Positions 1 through 7,718 of a DNA stretch of 63,168 bases are shown in pieces. Each line of letters opens with the position of its first letter. Within the stretch, counting starts at the first letter, position 1. Origin of the DNA: Pseudomonas moorei (GTDB lineage Bacteria; Pseudomonadota; Gammaproteobacteria; Pseudomonadales; Pseudomonadaceae); NCBI RefSeq assembly GCF_008801475.1, contig NZ_VZPP01000021.1:1-63168 (forward strand), in the 5' to 3' direction. The translations under genes were made by a program, and so were the position numbers. The notes beneath the pieces were generated by a model. That model was given only the letters and a program-made list of their open reading frames with translations. It was not told the DNA's origin and made no database searches.

Positions 1-244
1 AGGTCTTGAACAGCTGGTTCTTGGCGGCGATGGATTTGATCATCGCCAATGCATCGGCTTCGCTCAGGCCATCTTCCAGGCCCAGCACGCTGGTGCCCTT
101 GATGCTGTCGGGAATCACGCTGGCGCTCAGGGCTTCGAGGGAATCGAAGCCGAGGCTGTTGAGCATGGCTTGCTCGTCGCCGGCGCGCGGGCCGATGTGG
201 CGGGCGATGAATTCGTTGGCAGTGGTCAGATTCACTTGGGTCAT
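1..244 (-). CDS. gcvP: Glycine dehydrogenase (P protein), N-terminal part
   Basis: Only the first 81 codons are in the window; the gene runs off the left edge. The product begins MTQVNLTTANEFIARHIGPR, the typical start of the PLP-dependent P protein, which decarboxylates glycine and passes the aminomethyl group to the lipoyl arm of GcvH. The ATG is 11 bases beyond the gcvH stop on the same strand, so the two are cotranscribed from the gcvH promoter. Pseudomonads often have two gcv loci; the adjacent gcsR-type activator points to the gcvH2-gcvP2-glyA2-sdaA-gcvT2 type locus. Identification is firm; which paralogue it is remains an inference from context. Confidence 0.93.
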   Translation of the reverse strand, partial: MTQVNLTTANEFIARHIGPRAGDEQAMLNSLGFDSLEALSASVIPDSIKGTSVLGLEDGLSEADALAMIKSIAAKNQLFKT

Positions 245-255
245 TTCAGCGCTCC

Positions 256-639
256 TCAGGCTTCGGCGTTGGCTTTGATCAGACGGTCGTAGGCGTCCTG
301 ATCCAGCAGTTTGGCGACAGCCGAGGCGTCAGTTGGCTGGAAGCGGAAGAACCAGCCTTCGCCCAGTGGATCTTCGTTGACCAGCTCAGGGCTGCTGTCC
401 AGTGCCGGGTTCACTTCCAGCACTTCACCGTCCAGTGGCATGTACACGCCGCTGGCAGCTTTTACCGATTCTACGGTGGCGGCTTCAGCGCCTTTTTCGT
501 AAGACTGCAGCTCAGGCAGTTGTACGAAAACCACGTCGCCCAATGCGTTCTGCGCGAAAGCGGTGATGCCGACTGTGACCGTGCCGTCAGCTTCGGTACG
601 CAGCCATTCGTGATCTTCAGTAAAACGCAACTCGCTCAT
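256..639 (-). CDS. gcvH: Glycine cleavage system H protein
   Basis: A 127-residue lipoyl carrier of the glycine cleavage complex; it shuttles the methylamine group between the P, T and L proteins. The full length fits the family. The lipoylation site is Lys60 in the motif VESVKAASG. The start MSELRFTEDHEWL is the canonical H-protein N terminus and is preceded by AGGAGTTTCC. It is the first gene of a minus-strand operon with gcvP. A -24/-12 promoter lies about 80 bases upstream, and GcsR-like sites sit further up. This layout suits induction by glycine through the enhancer-binding protein encoded next door. Confidence 0.96.
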   Translation of the reverse strand: MSELRFTEDHEWLRTEADGTVTVGITAFAQNALGDVVFVQLPELQSYEKGAEAATVESVKAASGVYMPLDGEVLEVNPALDSSPELVNEDPLGEGWFFRFQPTDASAVAKLLDQDAYDRLIKANAEA

Positions 640-719
640 GGAAACTCCTAAGGGGCCAGACTCGTCTGGTGGACGCGATTGAATGCTTGGGCAATGCCCT
701 GATTTATGCAGGGTTAATA

Positions 720-735
720 AGCAAGAACGCGGCCA
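720..735 (-). promoter_or_regulatory. Sigma-54 promoter of gcvH
   Basis: Read on the minus strand, TGGCCGCGTTCTTGCT has GG and GC separated by exactly ten bases, as required for -24/-12 promoters, and resembles TGGCACG-N4-TTGCW. Transcription would start near base 709, leaving a leader of about 70 bases before gcvH. An adjacent sigma-54 activator gene (gcsR) supports the call. Confidence 0.75.
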
Positions 736-799
736 ATGTTAAATTTACGTTATTAATCAATGGTTTATGAGTTTTTAGAAAGGCGCGGTCACGGCTGGC

Positions 800-917
800 T
801 GTAGCGAAATCGCTACAGCAGTGCGTAAAGAAAAAAGCTTAAGGGGATCAAAGCCTTGCGCAGCGCTGGTCGGGAAGGGGTGTAGCGATATCGTTCCGCT
901 GTAGCGCTTTCAGTACA
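800..917 (-). promoter_or_regulatory. Three GcsR-like enhancer sites
   Basis: Three 18-base elements of the form TGTAGCG-N4-then an inverted half lie at 800-817 (TGTAGCGAAATCGCTACA, a perfect palindrome), 881-898 (TGTAGCGATATCGTTCCG) and 900-917. They resemble the TGTAACG-N4-CGTTCCG sites recalled for GcsR of P. aeruginosa. The last two are 19 bases apart, start to start. They lie about 65-200 bases upstream of the -24/-12 element, a usual enhancer distance. Binding by the local GcsR is inferred. The rest of the 377-base gap between gcvH and gcsR holds a REP at about 957-993 and no gene. Confidence 0.65.
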
Positions 918-1016
918 GATGAAGGTCGCTTTTAGAGTGATTTTTTGCTGGACACGAAGCCCGTGAGAGCGAGCTTGCTCCCACAGGGATCTGCGGTGAT
1001 TCAGGCGTTGGCGGCG

Positions 1017-2525
1017 TCAGGCCTTGTTGGGAATACCGTACTTGCGCAAACGGTGGGCGATCGCGGTGTGGGAGGTTTGCAGGCGGGTAGCCAGTTGGCG
1101 GGTCGAGGGATAGCTGACGTAGAGTTTTTCCAACAGATCCTTTTCGAACGCTTCCATGGCTTGTTCCAGGCTGTCGACGTCATGGTCGCTCTGGCGCGCC
1201 ACCGAGGTGCCGGCGATGTCGAGGTCGCCGATGTCCACCAGACTGCTTTCGCAAATGGCGGCGGCGCGGAAGATCACGTTTTGCAGCTGGCGGACGTTAC
1301 CCGGCCAGCGATTGCCCAGCAGTGCCGGATAAGTGCCTGGCGCGAGACGACAGACCGGCCGCTGGATCTGCGCGCACGCCTGCTGCATGAAGTAGCGGGC
1401 CAGCAGCAGAATGTCCTGGCCGCGCTCGCGCAGGGGCGGGACTTCGACGTTGAGCACGTTGAGGCGATAGAACAGGTCTTCGCGGAACAAGCCTTCACTG
1501 ACCATCTTCTCCAGATCGCGGTGAGTCGCGCTGAGGATCCGCACGTTGACCTTCACCTCGCGATCACCGCCGACACGGCGGAAACTGCCATCGTTGAGGA
1601 AACGCAGCAACTTGGCTTGCAAGTACGGTGACATTTCACCGATCTCGTCGAGAAACACCGTGCCCTGGTTCGCCAGTTCCATCAGTCCCGGTTTGCCGCC
1701 CCGCTGGGCACCGGTGAAGGCGCCGGGGGCATAGCCGAACAGCTCGCTTTCGGCGAGGTTCTCCGGCAATGCGGCGCAGTTCAATGCCAGAAACGGAGCG
1801 TTGTGTCTCGCACTGATGGCATGGCAAGCCCGGGCCACCAACTCCTTGCCGGTGCCGGTTTCGCCCTGGATCAGCAGCGGCGCATCAAGGGCCGCCACGC
1901 GTTGCGCGCGCACCTTGAGCGTGCGGATCACTGGCGACTCACCCAGCAGCGCATCGAAACCTTCGGCGTGATCGTGGTGCAGCGCCGACAGGCGTTCGCC
2001 GATGCGGTTCGGTTGATACAGGGTCAGCAGCGCGCCAGCGTCAGTGATGGGAGTGGCGTCCAGCAGTAACGTCTGCCCGTTGACGGTAATTTCCCGCAGC
2101 GGCAACCGGAAGCCGTGTTCGAGCAGGGCGTCGAGCAGGGCCGGATCAGCAAACAGGTCGGCGACGCTTTCACCGGCCGGTTCACGACCGTACAGGGCAA
2201 TCAGGGCCGGGTTGGCCAACAGCACCTTGCCGCCACTGTCCAGCGCCAGCACCGGGTCGGTCATGGCCGCAAGCAACGCGTCGAGCTGCAAGTGCCGACG
2301 CTGGCCGGGCAGGATGTCGACCACCGTCACCGCTTGCACCCCGCGCACGCTGAACAGCGCATCACGCAGCTCTTCAAGGACTTCCGGGCTCAGGGTCGGG
2401 GCGTCGATGTAAACGTTGGGCGGAACCATCTCCACCGCATCCAGGTTGAGATTGCGCCCGCCGAGCAAGGCCAGGACTTCCTGGGTGATACCGACGCGGT
2501 CGATGAAGCTGACGTGGATACGCAT
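1017..2525 (-). CDS. gcsR: TyrR-like sigma-54 activator of glycine cleavage (GcsR)
   Basis: A 502-residue enhancer-binding protein. An N-terminal ACT-like region (1-75, MRIHVSFIDRVGITQEVLAL) is followed by a PAS-like region (about 78-180), an AAA+ domain with Walker A GETGTGKE (221-228) and the sigma-54 contact loop GAFTGA (268-273), and a C-terminal HTH (TRQLATRLQTSHTAIAHRLRK). The order and length match GcsR (PA2449), a TyrR-family activator that switches on the glycine cleavage operon when glycine is sensed. The chosen ATG gives the conserved ACT start; the longer reading from 2603 adds 26 unlike residues. It lies just upstream of gcvH on the same strand, which has a -24/-12 promoter and matching sites. 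Confidence 0.9.
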   Translation of the reverse strand: MRIHVSFIDRVGITQEVLALLGGRNLNLDAVEMVPPNVYIDAPTLSPEVLEELRDALFSVRGVQAVTVVDILPGQRRHLQLDALLAAMTDPVLALDSGGKVLLANPALIALYGREPAGESVADLFADPALLDALLEHGFRLPLREITVNGQTLLLDATPITDAGALLTLYQPNRIGERLSALHHDHAEGFDALLGESPVIRTLKVRAQRVAALDAPLLIQGETGTGKELVARACHAISARHNAPFLALNCAALPENLAESELFGYAPGAFTGAQRGGKPGLMELANQGTVFLDEIGEMSPYLQAKLLRFLNDGSFRRVGGDREVKVNVRILSATHRDLEKMVSEGLFREDLFYRLNVLNVEVPPLRERGQDILLLARYFMQQACAQIQRPVCRLAPGTYPALLGNRWPGNVRQLQNVIFRAAAICESSLVDIGDLDIAGTSVARQSDHDVDSLEQAMEAFEKDLLEKLYVSYPSTRQLATRLQTSHTAIAHRLRKYGIPNKA

Positions 2526-2657
2526 GGGGCGGCAATGAATTCTGGACGGCGAAGGGGGGCAAGTATGCCTTGGCGCGGGCCAATGGTGAAATCCCGCGCA
2601 CAATTTATGGGTAATGACAAACCTTGTGCGAGCCTGCTCGTGAAGGCTATCTGACCG

Positions 2658-4007
2658 TCACCACCACTGCGCGCGGTGGGAACCCAATTCAGAGGCCGCG
2701 ATCGTCCACTGCAGAGGGGTACCGGTGATCTTCAATGGAACCCGCAGCCGATGCGCCGGCCCCCAGGTGGTCTGCTCGAGCACAAGCCCCTGATCGCCTT
2801 CGTCCTCTGCGCGCAATAACGCTTCGGTCCCGGGTCCATTGTCGATCAGCAACTTCGCCGTGCGCGCCAGTGACAGCCGCGCCGATCCACCACGGCCGTT
2901 GCTCAAGCGTTCAGCCAACAGCTTGATCGCACTGGCCGCCATCAGGTAGCCGGTAGCGTGATCCAGGGCTTGCAGTGGCAAAGGTGTCGGCTTGTCCGCG
3001 TGCTTCCAGTGCATGCCGGCCTCGGCAATTCCGCTGCTCATCTGCACCAGGCTGTCGAAGCCCCGACGGTTTTGCCAGGGGCCGCTCCAGCCATAGGCGT
3101 TCAGGCAGACATCGATCAGTCCGGGGGCCAGCCTTTGCCGTTCGGCGACGCCGTAGCCCAGGCGTTCCAAGGCATCGGCCCGGTAGCCGTGGAGCAGAAT
3201 GTCGGTGTCCTTGAGCAAGTGTTCGAACACGCTGCGATCGGCCTTGTCATGCAGGTCCAGGCGCGCGCAGCGTTTGCCCAGGGTCATTTCCGGCACCACG
3301 CCGGGCTCGTTCCAGGTGGGCGGGTCGATGCGCAAGACGTCGGCGCCGAGGCCCGCGAGAAAACGGCTGGCGACAGGGCCGGCGAGCACACGGGTCAAAT
3401 CCAGCACTTTGATCCCGGCCAAGGGTTGCGCGACCGAACCTTGCCAGGTCTTGGCGTTCCGGCTTTGCTGGCGGGCGAAATCGATCAGCGGTTCAGCGTT
3501 CACCGCCAGTCCCTGCGGGTGAGTCTGCCATTGCGGCCAACTGCGCATCTCGGCGGCACATCCACCGGCATCGACCACGGCCTGCTCCAGGTCACTCTTG
3601 GCCCATAGTGCGACTTTGCTCGCCATCGCTGCCCGGTCGGCACAGGCACCGAGTACCGATTCGGCAGCCGCGCGGTGATGGGGCGCATTGGTGTGCAGGC
3701 GAATCCAGCCATCGCGGGTGGCGTAGTCACCGGCGATCGGGTCCCACAGCGGCGGCACGCTCCAGCCCACCGGGCGGATCGAGGACGAGAACCAGAATGA
3801 GGCTAATCGACGATCGACTTCAATCTCGGGCAGGCGACCGGTTTGCTGATGCAGCAACTCACTGACGGCCTGGCCGGCGGCGGCGATGCTGGCGCACGCC
3901 AGGTCGGTAACGGCAAATGCCGAGGGCAGGGCGCCACTGGCGGTGAACGAAATCGGGGTGTGGGGCAAGCCGAGTGCGGCTTGAATGGACGTGAGTAGAT
4001 CAGTCAT
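2658..4007 (-). CDS. CaiB/BaiF family CoA-transferase with unusual half-domain order
   Basis: A 449-residue class III CoA-transferase, predicted to move CoA between organic acids; the substrate is unknown. The usual family N terminus (PLAGIKVLDLTRVLAGP, then FLAGLGADVLRID) appears only near residue 197. The first ~195 residues resemble a family C-terminal half (WDPIAGDYATRDGWIRLHTN). The chain is therefore two CaiB-like halves in tandem with the canonical start in the middle. The ATG at 4007 is preceded by GGAGGGCC; the longer frame adds 30 residues without a ribosome site. It stands alone between gcsR and a chemoreceptor. A degenerate REP lies past its stop at about 2631-2650. Confidence 0.85.
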   Translation of the reverse strand: MTDLLTSIQAALGLPHTPISFTASGALPSAFAVTDLACASIAAAGQAVSELLHQQTGRLPEIEVDRRLASFWFSSSIRPVGWSVPPLWDPIAGDYATRDGWIRLHTNAPHHRAAAESVLGACADRAAMASKVALWAKSDLEQAVVDAGGCAAEMRSWPQWQTHPQGLAVNAEPLIDFARQQSRNAKTWQGSVAQPLAGIKVLDLTRVLAGPVASRFLAGLGADVLRIDPPTWNEPGVVPEMTLGKRCARLDLHDKADRSVFEHLLKDTDILLHGYRADALERLGYGVAERQRLAPGLIDVCLNAYGWSGPWQNRRGFDSLVQMSSGIAEAGMHWKHADKPTPLPLQALDHATGYLMAASAIKLLAERLSNGRGGSARLSLARTAKLLIDNGPGTEALLRAEDEGDQGLVLEQTTWGPAHRLRVPLKITGTPLQWTIAASELGSHRAQWW

Positions 4008-4070
4008 CGAAGGCCCTCCGGAGCGAGAGCCCGAGCATAGAACAAATAGATGGTCGGTCGAATTAAATCC

Positions 4071-4098
4071 TGTGGGAGCGAGTGAGCTCGCTCCCACA
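4071..4098. repeat. REP palindrome
   Basis: Perfect arms TGTGGGAGCGAG and CTCGCTCCCACA form a hairpin between the CoA-transferase start and the end of the chemoreceptor gene. It is of the Pseudomonas REP type and may also act as a terminator for the chemoreceptor. Confidence 0.8.
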
Positions 4099-4104
4099 AG
4101 GGTT

Positions 4105-6243
4105 CTATACGCGGAACTGATCCATCAGTTTCATCTGGTGGGTGGTCAGGTTGTTGAGCTGGCTGCTGATCTGCGCCGATTCGTTGGCCTGCCCGGTCAA
4201 GGTTTCGGTGACGGTGCGGATTGCCGAGACGTTGCGATTGACCTCTTCGGCCACGGCGCTTTGCTGTTCGGCGGCGCTGGCGATCTGCAGGTTCATGTCG
4301 CTGATCACAGTGACCGCATCGCTGATCTTGCTCAGGGCCTGGACGGCCTGCTGGATCTGGCCGGCATTGCTGTGGGCCTGAGTCTGGCTTGAGTGCATGG
4401 TGGCGACCACGCCGCGTGTGCCGCTCTGGATGCGTTCGATCACCAGGCGAATTTCCTCCACCGAGTCCTGGGTGCGTTTGGCCAGGTTGCGCACTTCGTC
4501 GGCGACCACGGCAAAGCCGCGACCACTTTCGCCGGCACGGGCGGCTTCAATCGCCGCATTGAGCGCCAGCAGGTTGGTTTGTTCGGCGATGCTGCGGATC
4601 ACTTCCAGTACCGATCCGATCTGCTCGCTGTTGACTGCCAGGGCTTCCACTTCAGTCACGGCCTTGCTGACTTCCTCGGCCAGTTGATTGATGTCGCGGG
4701 TACTGCGCTCGATGATCTGCATGCCATCGCGGGCGGATTGGTCGGCGCCCTTGGCCGCATTTGCCGCATTCGATGCGCTGTTGGCAACGTCGTGGGCCGT
4801 GGCGCTCATTTCGTTGGATGCGGTGGCGACCTGGTCGACTTCACGGAACTGCACCAGCATGCCTTCACTGGTCTGGCGGGCGATTTCCGCAGACTGATCG
4901 GCGGTGCCGCGAGCATCAGTGATGCTCTGCTTGATCTGTGCGATGGTCGGTTGCAGCTTGTCGAGAAAGCGGTTGAACCAGCTGACCAGTTCGCCCAGCT
5001 CATCCTTCTTGCTGTAGTGCAGGCGTTGGGTGAGGTCGCCGTCGCCGCTGGCAATCGCCTTGAGCATCTCGGCCACGCTGTTGATCGGACGGGTGACGCC
5101 CGAAGCAGTCAGCCAGATCAACAGCAAGCCGATCAGGCCGGCAATGATCGCGATGCCCACCGCTTTGATCGTGCCGCTTTGTTGGGCGTCATCGAGTACT
5201 GCTTGCAGCTTCACCGAATCGGCCAACAGCACTTGTTTCGGCAGGTCGATCACCACGCCCCAGGCCTTGGCGTCAGGAATTGGACTGACCGGGTACACCG
5301 CGCGGATCAGATCGCCCTGTTGGAGAATTTTCGGTGCGCCGCCACCCAGCAGTTGCAGGATGTCCTTGCCGTCGGCACCCAGGGTGTCGCCGATGCTTTT
5401 GCCGACTTTGCCGGCGTCAACGCTGTAGGCAGCCATCACCCCGGTGCCGGAGACGATCAGCATATGCCCGGCGCTATTGAACAGGTCGCGCTGGGAGTCG
5501 ACAGCCGCTGCCTGCAGGGCGTCGAGGGCGATGTCGACACCCACTACGCCAATGGACTTGCCATCCACCAGCAGCGGTACGGAAATGGTGGTCATCAACA
5601 CTTCCTTGCCACCGACGGTATCGGCGTAAGGGTCGAGCAGGCAGGTGCGCTTGCTGTCGCGAGGGCAGGTGTACCAGACGTTATACGGGGTGCCGCTGAG
5701 GTTCAGAGTGGTCTTGGTCATGTCCTCTTCGACCATGATCGTATTGAGCGATTGCCCCCCCGCACGACTCCAGTAGGTGGCAAAACGCCCGGCTTCGTTG
5801 GACTGGCGAGCGGCGTCATTGGCGAACTCGCTGTCCTTGCCATCCAGGCCATTGGGTTCGAACGCCAGCCAGATACCCAGCACTTTGCCGTTGCGTTCGA
5901 ACGCGGTTTTCAGGCTCTGGTTCAGTTCTTCACGCAGGGCGCCGGCCTCCAGGGAGCGCTTGGCTGCCAGGGTGCGCATGTCCTTGATCTGATCGGCCAG
6001 CGCCGTCACCACCGTGAGGGTCTCGCCAAATGTCTTCTGAACCCGCACCGCTTGTTCGGCAGCCTTGGCCTGCAGCAGATCCTGCACGCTGCTGGTGAGC
6101 ATCTTGCTGCTGGAGGAACTGACCAGCTCATTGTTCTGATCGGTCTGGTAGACGTTCATGCCCTCGATCAGCGCGACCACGCCAAGCAGGCACAGACCGG
6201 AGAGCAAGACAATTTTCAGGCGGATGGACAGTGAGTCGAACAT
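4105..6243 (-). CDS. Methyl-accepting chemotaxis protein with periplasmic dCACHE sensor
   Basis: A 712-residue inner-membrane chemoreceptor. TM1 is about residues 8-30. A large periplasmic region of some 330 residues follows, with features of a double CACHE domain (GIWLAFEPNG, TYWSRAGG, PYADTVGGKEVLMTTISVP, GVVGVDIALD). TM2 is AVGIAIIAGLIGLLLIW, then HAMP (SGVTRPINSVAEML). The signalling tip contains EQTNLLALNAAIEAARAGE. It should bind a small ligand and control CheA through CheW. Size and layout recall the TlpQ/McpU group, which senses histamine and polyamines, but the ligand cannot be told from this reading. It is monocistronic, with no chemotaxis genes nearby. The 201 bases beyond its start hold no gene. 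Confidence 0.93.
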   Translation of the reverse strand: MFDSLSIRLKIVLLSGLCLLGVVALIEGMNVYQTDQNNELVSSSSSKMLTSSVQDLLQAKAAEQAVRVQKTFGETLTVVTALADQIKDMRTLAAKRSLEAGALREELNQSLKTAFERNGKVLGIWLAFEPNGLDGKDSEFANDAARQSNEAGRFATYWSRAGGQSLNTIMVEEDMTKTTLNLSGTPYNVWYTCPRDSKRTCLLDPYADTVGGKEVLMTTISVPLLVDGKSIGVVGVDIALDALQAAAVDSQRDLFNSAGHMLIVSGTGVMAAYSVDAGKVGKSIGDTLGADGKDILQLLGGGAPKILQQGDLIRAVYPVSPIPDAKAWGVVIDLPKQVLLADSVKLQAVLDDAQQSGTIKAVGIAIIAGLIGLLLIWLTASGVTRPINSVAEMLKAIASGDGDLTQRLHYSKKDELGELVSWFNRFLDKLQPTIAQIKQSITDARGTADQSAEIARQTSEGMLVQFREVDQVATASNEMSATAHDVANSASNAANAAKGADQSARDGMQIIERSTRDINQLAEEVSKAVTEVEALAVNSEQIGSVLEVIRSIAEQTNLLALNAAIEAARAGESGRGFAVVADEVRNLAKRTQDSVEEIRLVIERIQSGTRGVVATMHSSQTQAHSNAGQIQQAVQALSKISDAVTVISDMNLQIASAAEQQSAVAEEVNRNVSAIRTVTETLTGQANESAQISSQLNNLTTHQMKLMDQFRV

Positions 6244-6444
6244 AGGGCGAACTCGCGAATGGATGAGGGGTGACTATGAGTCCGGGGCCGACTCGATTCG
6301 CCAAATCCATTCAGCGCATTCAATCCACATCGGCGAGGGTGGGGCATTGCATGAGAGCTATGCCGACGAACGGTAGTTGTTGAACGTTTGCGCAGGAAAA
6401 TGTGCCGAAAATAAGGTTAAAAACGGGGAAAGTCGCGGCCTGAT

Positions 6445-6834
6445 TCAGGAAGGTTGCGCAAGTGATTCGGGGCGCGACCAGATCCACAGATTACCCAGCC
6501 CCATGCCCGCAATCGCCAGGTAGATTGGCCAGCCATGATCGAGCATCACCAGCATCAACGTGGCGCACAGCAGCATGCTGACGGTGGCGCTGACCTTGGC
6601 CCGGCGCGCAATGATTTTGCCATTGCGCCAGTTACTGAGGATGGGGCCGAACAGCCGATGGTTTTCCAGCCAGGCACTCAGGCGTGGCGAGCTTCTGGTC
6701 GCCGCCCAGGCAGCCAGCAGGATGAACTCGGTGGTTGGCAGGCCGGGTATGACAATGGCGATCAGGCCGATACCCAGGCTGACGTAGGCCAGCAGGCCGA
6801 AGAGCAGACGAGTGAGTTTTGATGAGGAAGGCAT
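6445..6834 (-). CDS. YbaN/DUF454 family inner-membrane protein
   Basis: A 129-residue protein with three or four hydrophobic segments (LFGLLAYVSLGIGLIAIVIPGLPTT near the start, then two C-terminal helices). The N-terminal GLPTTEFILLAAW and the following basic segment with WLENHRLFGP are typical of the DUF454 (YbaN) family of small membrane proteins. The biochemical role is unknown. It stands alone between the chemoreceptor and a REP-rich spacer, with no partner genes that suggest a function. Confidence 0.85.
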   Translation of the reverse strand: MPSSSKLTRLLFGLLAYVSLGIGLIAIVIPGLPTTEFILLAAWAATRSSPRLSAWLENHRLFGPILSNWRNGKIIARRAKVSATVSMLLCATLMLVMLDHGWPIYLAIAGMGLGNLWIWSRPESLAQPS

Positions 6835-6887
6835 TTTCTCAGAGGGGCGCTCGTGAGGCGGATCGGAATCTTTCAGGTTTACTCGGT

Positions 6888-6985
6888 CCCTGTGGAAGCG
6901 GGCTTGCCCGCGATAGCAGTCTTACAGGCAACATCCCGTTTGAATACCTGTCCGTCATCGCGAGCAGGCTCGCTCCCACGGGGGA
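6888..6985. repeat. BIME: two REP units in inverted orientation
   Basis: GCGGGCTTGCCCGC at about 6899-6912 and GCGAGCAGGCTCGC at about 6960-6973 face each other across about 45 bases, each flanked by a degenerate TGTGGRAGC / GCTCCCACG half. It fills the gap between the DUF454 gene and hemO. Confidence 0.8.
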
Positions 6986-6995
6986 TCGAGTTATT

Positions 6996-7604
6996 TCAGA
7001 CCGGTTCAGCCGTCACGGCATAAGCCTGTTCCAGCAACAGGGTAAAGCGGTTGAATGCTTCGATGGCGCCTTTATCCAGTTCGGCTTCTTCCTGAGCACT
7101 GAGCTGGAGTCCATCGAGGGTTTTAACGAAGCTTTTCCAGCCTTCTGCGCGACCACCGGCCGGTTCGCCAAGGTGGCGGGCGCCGAAGGTTTCGCTCAAG
7201 CCCAGGCCAATGGCACGCTTGATCAGGAAGGCCGCGCCGAGTTTTGAGCCTTCGGACACGAAGAGCCAGCCCAGGGCCTGGGCTTTACTCGGGTTGAACA
7301 AGGCGCCAGAAACCGCTGCCGGCACTTCGGTGTCCAGGTCCGCCAGGTCGGCTTTTGCGGCTTCGGCCCGGCAGCGAGCTGGCAGGTCCGGGACGACGGC
7401 GGTCAGTCTGGCATCGTTGTACAGCGACGCCAGCTCCGACTGGAACAGGTATTGCGCCACCACGAAACGGGCGAAGTTGGCCTGGGTTTCGAACGGTGCA
7501 TGGGCTTTGACCAGCGCATCGAGTCTGGAGTGAGGTTCGTGGGTGATCTGGTTCAGGCGTTGCGAGCGCAAGGCCGGGCGTTGAGCCGTTTCCTGAGTGG
7601 TCAT
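6996..7604 (-). CDS. hemO: Haem oxygenase HemO/PigA
   Basis: A 202-residue bacterial haem oxygenase that opens haem to biliverdin, CO and iron in the cytoplasm. It closely follows P. aeruginosa HemO: LRSQRLNQITHEPHSRLDALVKA, NFARFVVAQYLFQ, ALGWLFVSEGSKLGAAFL, FGARHLGEP and GRAEGWKSFV are all family blocks. His25 in THEPHSRL aligns with the proximal haem ligand. The ATG is preceded by AAGGACTTCTC. It lies 114 bases after the TonB receptor on the same strand, so it is probably the last gene of the haem uptake operon, degrading the haem the receptor brings in. Iron control through Fur is likely. Confidence 0.93.
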   Translation of the reverse strand: MTTQETAQRPALRSQRLNQITHEPHSRLDALVKAHAPFETQANFARFVVAQYLFQSELASLYNDARLTAVVPDLPARCRAEAAKADLADLDTEVPAAVSGALFNPSKAQALGWLFVSEGSKLGAAFLIKRAIGLGLSETFGARHLGEPAGGRAEGWKSFVKTLDGLQLSAQEEAELDKGAIEAFNRFTLLLEQAYAVTAEPV

Positions 7605-7718
7605 GAGAAGTCCTTGAGAAAAAGTAGAGCCTGGTAACGAGACGTATGGGCAGGTGCACGACAGTAAAAATTCCTCACGGCGCAGCCTGAATGAAGCTGC
7701 GTCGCGAGAAGGGCCGGA

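Noticed and set aside
4393..6234. 613-codon open frame on the plus strand opposite the chemoreceptor gene
   Set aside because: The minus-strand product has clear chemoreceptor domains; the opposite frame is His/Gly/Ala-rich with no domain and no ribosome site, as expected for a GC-rich shadow.
7605..7718. Search for a haemophore (hasA) gene near the receptor
   Set aside because: No frame in this gap or beyond hemO has HasA-like sequence, so the module was not called a Has system.
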